Below, one piece after another: positions 59,015 through 64,000 of a stretch of DNA of 64,000 nt. The notes under the pieces were generated by a model. It did not search any database, was not told the origin of the DNA, and worked only from the letters and a program-made list of their open reading frames with translations. The DNA is from Elymus sibiricus (Eukaryota; Streptophyta; Magnoliopsida; Poales; Poaceae): assembly GCA_039707655.1 (NCBI GenBank), contig CM077666.1, positions 287,855,166-287,919,165 on the forward strand, given 5' to 3'. Made by a program: the position numbers and the translations under genes. Within the stretch, counting starts at the first letter, position 1. The number at the start of each line of letters is the position of its first letter.

Positions 59015-59560
59015 ACTAGCAAGCCCCATCTGGCTTCGTAATTATATCCAGTTAATTTTTGTTGAGCGGTACGTCATGATACGGGAAGAGTACATAGCTT
59101 AAAGCAACACTTTACATGTTATAGAAGGCCCACCGTGAGTACCACCACACTACCAGGCTTTCTCTCTGATTTGCTGTTCAGTTGCCAGGGAAGCAATATC
59201 GCTGGCGCATGTGGTACATGATTGCCTAGGAAGAAGATGGAAAGGTTTATACTTTCCTGTATCCATATACTTTGTTGAAATTGCTTGTTGAGTAATTTTG
59301 TGCGTTCCGACAGCCAAGTACAAAAGGTGTGAAATGTATGTGTGATCACTCTAATCGCTCTTATTCTGAAACAGCAAGTGCAACTCCACGAATATATAGA
59401 TCACGGACATGCCGGCCGGTGATACTGTCGTTTGTTCGATTTCAACAAGCAAAGAACGAAATGCTTGTAAGATCCACTGCATATATACGTATCTCGATCG
59501 TACATATGGGTTGCAAGCTTTCACAAAAATACGAGAACAATTATATTTGAGCGTAACATA
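59015..59560. other. Spacer before the tandem duplication
   Basis: No gene, no element termini. Ordinary AT-rich intergenic sequence. Confidence 0.4.
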
Positions 59561-59593
59561 TACGGCATTTTATTTCCAAACGACGGGACATGC

Positions 59594-59897
59594 ATTTTTT
59601 TTAACACAGTACAGACGCAAACGCTCGTATATACGCGCATATACTCACCCCTATGAACGCACACACGCACACCCTACCTCTATGAGCACCTCCGAGAGAC
59701 TGAGCCGGCATACTATCTTGAGATTTTACAAAGTCATCGTAGACGCCTCATAGTCGACGGGAACGTCTACTTCCACTGAACGTGCATCGCTGAAAATTCT
59801 GAAATAAATCCAGGATAAATGCGAGCACCAGGACTTGAACCCTGGATGGCCGGAGATACCACTGTCCTCCTAACCATCTAATTTATAGTTGGTTGGC
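59594..59897 (-). mobile_element. Au-type SINE (tRNA-derived)
   Basis: On the minus strand it starts GCCAACCAACTATAAATTAG, has a Pol III B box (GGTTCAAGTCC, complement of 59831-59841) and an A-box-like segment, and ends in an A run (T run 59595-59601). A 15-bp duplication, AACGACGGGACATGC at 59579-59593 and AACGACGAGACATGC at 59898-59912, differs by one base. Internal text (CTCCGAGAGACTGAGCCGGC on the plus strand) fits the Au family. The tRNA-like part is not a tRNA gene. Confidence 0.85.
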
Positions 59898-60185
59898 AAC
59901 GACGAGACATGCTACATGAGATGGCAACCTACTATTTTTGTAATACCGTGCAATCAAAATAGAAAGGTCATTCTTGGTACGCACGACCTTCTAAACTAAC
60001 CGACGCGTGCAAACAACATCTTTCTAGAGAAAAAATATCTCCCCCCCCCAAAAAAAAGGTCCCCCTCAAAAAATATCTTTGTAGAGAAGAGATAAGAATG
60101 GGTGTAGGAAGTGGATCTAGAGAAGAAATGAAGGTTTTGTTATATTACTATTGAAAGGTAACTATTGCCAAGTCGTCGCTAATAA

Positions 60186-60615
60186 GGGCATCTCTAAGAG
60201 AGACCCTTAAAACGCCGGTATATATACGACCGGACACTTTTGTTAACTTTTGCAATTCAATGGAGACCCTTATCGGTCCGTGAAGTGGTCCGGACGTCCG
60301 TTTTCCGGCAAAACCAAGACAAACGTTGGGAAGATATACCGAAATCCACTTTGACCAACTAAAAGCCTCCGTGTGGTCCTCCTCTCTTTTCTCTCTCTTC
60401 ACATGCATCGTCCCTTCTTCTCTCTCTCCTCCCAACCGGACACTAAATATAAATATCTCACCACATGCATGGTCTCCACCTACTTTTTCTCTTCCAGCCG
60501 GATACTTTGTGATTAGTATTGGATGACTCACTCCGGCATCATGTCCACGAACCACGTCCGGACATTAAAACGGATATATACCGAAGACATTTGCGAGTTG
60601 GCGTTGGAGACGCCC
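60186..60615. mobile_element. Tourist-type MITE (430 bp, TAA duplication)
   Basis: Termini GGGCATCTCTAAGAGAGACC and, inverted, GGGCGTCTCCAACGCCAACT. TAA at 60183-60185 and 60616-60618. Copy B of the tandem duplication reads CTAATAAGAACCATTCGAT without it (about 61541-61560), a natural empty site. Confidence 0.75.
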
Positions 60616-60930
60616 TAAGAACCATCGGATATGACAGAATGAGGGGCATAGAGAAAGGATCATGTTTGCTAGTCCTTTCGTAATGGTTTGGCAATGCTCT
60701 TACCTGGCTCCTTGAAAAGAAACGATCAGGATATAGCAAGAAGAAATCTTGGTACGAGCAAATCCATGCAAATAGAAACAAGCTCTTCAATTCAAAATCA
60801 TACAAACTCGCTTGCTGCTTATGTGACTGTGCTACTTCACACACATTATACAAGTGTGTATATACAACATTTTATTTTCAAACGACCGGACATGCTATAC
60901 GACAGGGAGGCACTTTGTGACACCGCCGGC

Positions 60931-60932
<2 letters not shown>

Positions 60933-60961
<29 letters not shown>
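60933..60961 (+). repeat. Run of 29 G
   Basis: A pure G run inside the insert of copy B. Length is likely unreliable in sequencing or assembly. Confidence 0.8.
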
Positions 60962-62005
60962 AGGGGTGGGGGCGTCACCGACCTTTATTTATTTATTTAT
61001 TTTGGCTTTCGATTTTCAACCTTTCATAAATTTTGAACCAGAAGTTTAAATAAAGTTTCGTTTGCATATTCGTGTTTTTGTGACGAGGGCTTTCAAATGA
61101 GGTCCATTTTAAATATGTTTTGACGAGTTTATAAAACTTCATTAAGTTTCACTGCTGAAACTTGCTACAAGCGAACGGTAAAATCGCGAAACTTGATACA
61201 AGCAAATGATAAAAATCGTAAGTTTCATAAACCGAAACATAAAACTAAGTGTGCCTTAGTGCGGGGTCTAACGACTTTGCAGATCATGAGACCAACGGTG
61301 CATGCCCCTGTGAGTTTTCCCTATACGGCATGCCAAGTTGGCAACCTACAAATTTTGTACTAGCAAGCAACCGTGCAATCGAAATAGAAAGGCAATTCAT
61401 GGTACGACCTTCTTAACTAACCGTAGCGTGCAAACAATACCTTTCTAGAGAAGAGGCATGATGGGTGTAGGGAGTGGATCTAGAGAAGAAATGAAGGTTT
61501 TGCCATTACTACTGGAAGGTAACTATTGCGAAGTCGTCGTCACTAATAAGAACCATTCGATCTGAAAGAATGAGGGGGCATAGAGAACCGATCATGTTTG
61601 CCAATCCATTCGTAATGGTTTGGTAGCGCTCTTACCCACTTCCTCGAAAAGAAATGATCATGATATATGAAGAACAAAATCTTGGTAGGAGCATCCATGA
61701 AAATAGAAATAAGTTCTTCAATTCAAAATCATACAAACTCTCGTACGTGCTGCATATGTGAATGTGCTAGTTCGCACACATAATACAAGTGTGTATACCG
61801 TGCACATAGATATACGACTAGAGAAGCTGTCTATAGCACACTAGGATACTTTTTCTCATAATGCTGGAATCGGTAACAGTAGGTATGGTACTGGCACATG
61901 CGGCTTACGTGCTGACCTAACGGCCGGAGTGGTTGCGATGCATGCATTCGACGTAGGTATTACGATCGAGTACGTACGGCTGCCGGCCACCCCGATCCAC
62001 ATGCA

Positions 62006-63616
62006 TCAGAGCGACATCTTCCGGGGCTTCACCGTGGCCAGCAGCGGCTGGTTCATCACCACCGTGAACTCCACCTTATCCTTGAAGTCCACCGCCGGCT
62101 GCGACGGGTGCGCGCGCCACTCGAACTCCTGCAGCATCCGCGCCACCATCAGCGCGATGTGCGTCGTCCCCATGGCCAAGCCCGGGCAGATCCGCCGCCC
62201 CGCCCCGAACGGTATCATCCGGATGCCCGCGGACCCTGTCATGTCCGCGGTCTCGCCGCCGGTTAGGAACCTGTCCGGGTCGAACTCCGTCGGCCTGTCC
62301 CACAGCTTGGGGTCCTCCGAGATGGTCGGGAGGAAGATGTCCAGGTTCGCGTCCGTGGGCACGTCGTAGCCGGCGAGCTTGCTCCCAGGCTTGACGGCGG
62401 CGTGGGTGAGCGCAAAGTACGTGGGCGGGTGCTTCCGGAGGAGCTCCTTGACGAAGGCCTGGAGGTACGGCATGCTTTCGATGTCCTTGTCGTCGATTGG
62501 CCGGGCGTCGCCGACTTGCTGCGTGATCTCCTCGTGGAGCCGGGCCTGGATGGACGGGTTGTCCACGATGCGCGCCATGGCCCACTCAATGGCAGTGGCC
62601 GTGGTGTCGGTGCCGCCGTTGATCAGCTCCGCGCAGAGCGTGACCAGCTCTTCGTCTGCGCCTTCGCGGCCCTCGATGTGGAGGTCGAGCAGCGAGTCGA
62701 GGTACGAGAAGGGCGCGGCGACGTTGGGATCTGGCGGCGAGTGCTGTATGTCGGAGAGGATGGCGCGGCGGCGGTTGATGAGCGGGAGGAGCGTGTCGAT
62801 CTGCTCGCGGCGAACGGCTAGCGCCCGGCGCTGCTTCCGCCAGAAGAAGGGGCGGAGGAACGGGAGGTAGTCATCCATGCGCACGCCGACGGCGAGCAGC
62901 ACGCGCTTCAAGACGGCGTCGATGTGCACGATGTGCTCCTCGTCCAGGTCCAGCAGGCCGAAAGTCATATCGAGCAGGATGCAGAACACCGCGAAGCGCG
63001 CGTTGCGGAGCACCCACACGGAGGCCCCGTCGGCGGACGCCGCGGCCTCAGCGCGCATCCGCGCCACGAACCGGTCCATGGCTCGAAGCCTCGCCGGGCG
63101 GAACTCCCGGAGACGCGACGTGCTCAGCATCCCGGACACCATGTTCCGACGCAACGACCGCCACTCGGCGCCGTACACGGCGGAGTTGACGGTGAACTTG
63201 TTGGAGGAGAAGATGTTGCGCGTGGTGTTCTCGGCGGGGCGGCTGGCGAACTCCTGGCCCTTCTCGACGAGCGCCTCGTGCACGAGCTCGGCGCTGCTGA
63301 TGACGACGAGCGTGCGCACCCCCATCCGCAGCGTCAGGATGGGCCCGTACTCACGCCGCAGGTGGCGGATGTAGTGGATGAAGAGCTTCCCGGAGAAGGC
63401 GACCTGGAAGAGGTTGCCGACGATGGGCCACCCGGGCGGGCCGGGCGGGAGCCTCAGCCCCCTGTACTTCCGGTTGTACCTTGCCACAGCGACGGCGACA
63501 AATAAGGCCGCGGTAGCCACGGCGGCCGTGAAGGCGAGGGTGATCGTGGAGGCCGCAGGCATTGCGCCGAGAAGGTTGGCACGCGTCGGTTGTTGCTGCT
63601 GTTGTTGCATGGACAT
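62006..63616 (-). CDS. CYP77A: Cytochrome P450, CYP77A subfamily-like
   Basis: An intronless frame of 536 aa from ATG 63616, typical of CYP77A length and gene structure. N-terminal membrane anchor near residues 20-45, proline hinge LPPGPPGWPIVGN (56-68), I-helix AELINGGTDTT (329-339), ExxR as ELLR (391-394), FDPDRF (445-450), and heme loop PFGAGRRICPG (469-479) with Cys 477. All catalytic landmarks are present. Known CYP77A enzymes hydroxylate or epoxidise fatty acids at the ER, for cutin and surface lipid formation; substrate here is inferred only from the family. The frame is open to an ATG at 63772, but a TATA box lies inside that extension, so 63616 (or 63610) is preferred. A poly-Gln stretch follows the start. 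Very high GC3 is normal for grass genes. Confidence 0.9.
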   Translation of the reverse strand: MSMQQQQQQPTRANLLGAMPAASTITLAFTAAVATAALFVAVAVARYNRKYRGLRLPPGPPGWPIVGNLFQVAFSGKLFIHYIRHLRREYGPILTLRMGVRTLVVISSAELVHEALVEKGQEFASRPAENTTRNIFSSNKFTVNSAVYGAEWRSLRRNMVSGMLSTSRLREFRPARLRAMDRFVARMRAEAAASADGASVWVLRNARFAVFCILLDMTFGLLDLDEEHIVHIDAVLKRVLLAVGVRMDDYLPFLRPFFWRKQRRALAVRREQIDTLLPLINRRRAILSDIQHSPPDPNVAAPFSYLDSLLDLHIEGREGADEELVTLCAELINGGTDTTATAIEWAMARIVDNPSIQARLHEEITQQVGDARPIDDKDIESMPYLQAFVKELLRKHPPTYFALTHAAVKPGSKLAGYDVPTDANLDIFLPTISEDPKLWDRPTEFDPDRFLTGGETADMTGSAGIRMIPFGAGRRICPGLAMGTTHIALMVARMLQEFEWRAHPSQPAVDFKDKVEFTVVMNQPLLATVKPRKMSL

Positions 63617-63696
63617 GGGCGCGATTAATGAAGTGCTGGACGAGATGGAGAGGCCTAGTGCGTGGCTATTTGAGTAGGATTTGAGTTTGTAGCAGA

Positions 63697-63703
63697 TATT
63701 ATA
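63697..63703 (-). promoter_or_regulatory. TATA box of the CYP77A gene
   Basis: TATAATA on the minus strand, about 80 bp before ATG 63616. Expected transcription start is near 63665. Confidence 0.55.
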
Positions 63704-63877
63704 GGAAGGCCGGAGAGAGGACCGGAGTAAATGGGAGGTGGCAAATGTCGTTGGAGAATTCAATGACCTCATGAGGCGATTGGGCGCCTAGCTAGCCGAC
63801 CGACCATGCTTGACTCGAGGAGCCTGAGTTGCTCGGTGCCGCGTCGCGATGCTGCAATGCCCAGTTGCTCACACATA

Positions 63878-63987
63878 TACTTGGACTACATACGACTGAA
63901 ACGAGTGAACAAATATTAAAACATATCTATATACATCCGATTTAGAAAAAAAGTTAAACATCTTATATTTGTGAACGGAGGGAGTAA
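63878..63987. mobile_element. Truncated Stowaway MITE
   Basis: It keeps the internal ATGGACTACATACG-like and CTATATACATCCGAT text and the right terminus GAACGGAGGGAGTA, standard for Triticeae Stowaway elements. The left terminus (CTCCCTCCGTTC) is missing. Confidence 0.7.
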
Positions 63988-64000
63988 CATTTTCTGTAAT

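Larger units (their letters stand above)
59560..61810. repeat. Tandem duplication (two copies, each with its own insertions)
   Basis: Copy A spans about 59560-60865 and copy B about 60866-61810. Shared blocks: CATTTTATTTYCAAACGAC, GGAGTGGATCTAGAGAAGAA-type text, TTCAATTCAAAATCATACAA and ATACAAGTGTGTATA. Copy A holds a SINE and a MITE that are absent from copy B. Copy B holds a ~420-bp insert (about 60901-61321, with CTATACG on both sides) absent from copy A. Confidence 0.7.

Noticed and set aside
59821..59897. tRNA-like sequence with a Pol III B box
   Set aside because: It is the head of an Au SINE with A-tail and target duplications; it cannot be folded into a full cloverleaf by eye and is not a tRNA gene.
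62076..63505. Several long open frames on both strands over the P450 gene
   Set aside because: They are alternative-frame shadows of the GC-rich CYP77A coding sequence and have no domain of their own.

Overview
This is nuclear genomic DNA from a grass, almost certainly a Triticeae species (wheat, barley or a goatgrass). The markers I recognise are a solo LTR of the BARE1/WIS/Angela copia group, an Au-type tRNA-derived SINE, a Stowaway end, Tourist/PIF-Harbinger elements, GT-AG introns and a GC-rich intronless CYP77A-type P450 gene. No database was searched. All family names come from reading motifs, and all exon models are manual.

Layout. 1-5 kb: last exons of a Ulp1-like (C48) protease gene (+), a foldback element, an orphan Ulp1 exon (-) and an intact FAR1/MULE transposase-like gene (-). 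5.5-8.6 kb: an hAT end and LINE debris. 8.7-12.1 kb: a broken gene joining a plant-mobile-domain-like N-terminus to a Ulp1-like C-terminus (+). 12.3-15.9 kb: a GC-rich tandem array whose units hold antisense pieces of that gene. 16.9-18.5 kb: a nine-exon RPA32-like gene. 19.6-28.4 kb: two small divergent GRF zinc-finger/membrane-tail genes around a 7 kb degenerate repeat array. 30-34.5 kb: an hAT element with perfect 8-bp target duplications, then a Mutator-like element with ~235-bp inverted ends carrying a small three-exon gene. 35.2-41.1 kb: an intact 15-exon mobile-domain/Ulp1-like gene (846 aa). 42-43.7 kb: an mRNA-like retroposed insert. 44.3-50.0 kb: a FAR1-like pseudogene broken by a frameshift and a solo LTR. 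50.8-54.5 kb: a Harbinger element with a frameshifted transposase and a second, ORF-bearing Harbinger element nested in it. 57.1-59.0 kb: another ORF-bearing Harbinger-type element. 59.5-61.8 kb: a tandem duplication with reciprocal transposon insertions. 62.0-63.6 kb: the CYP77A gene.

The ordinary host genes are CYP77A, RPA32 and the GRF genes. Most of the rest is transposon-derived. The recurrent pattern is a Ulp1-like gene (+) facing a FAR1/MULE-like gene (-) tail to tail, seen twice, which recalls the convergent two-gene plan of MuDR. Separately, both Harbinger-carried passenger ORFs show SUMO-type short motifs (SIM-like VIVLSDSD and EIVISSSD, and a run of psi-K-x-E-x-x-S-P sites). A shared ubiquitin-like-modifier theme between Ulp1-fold proteins and transposon passengers is my most speculative reading; the motifs themselves are directly visible.
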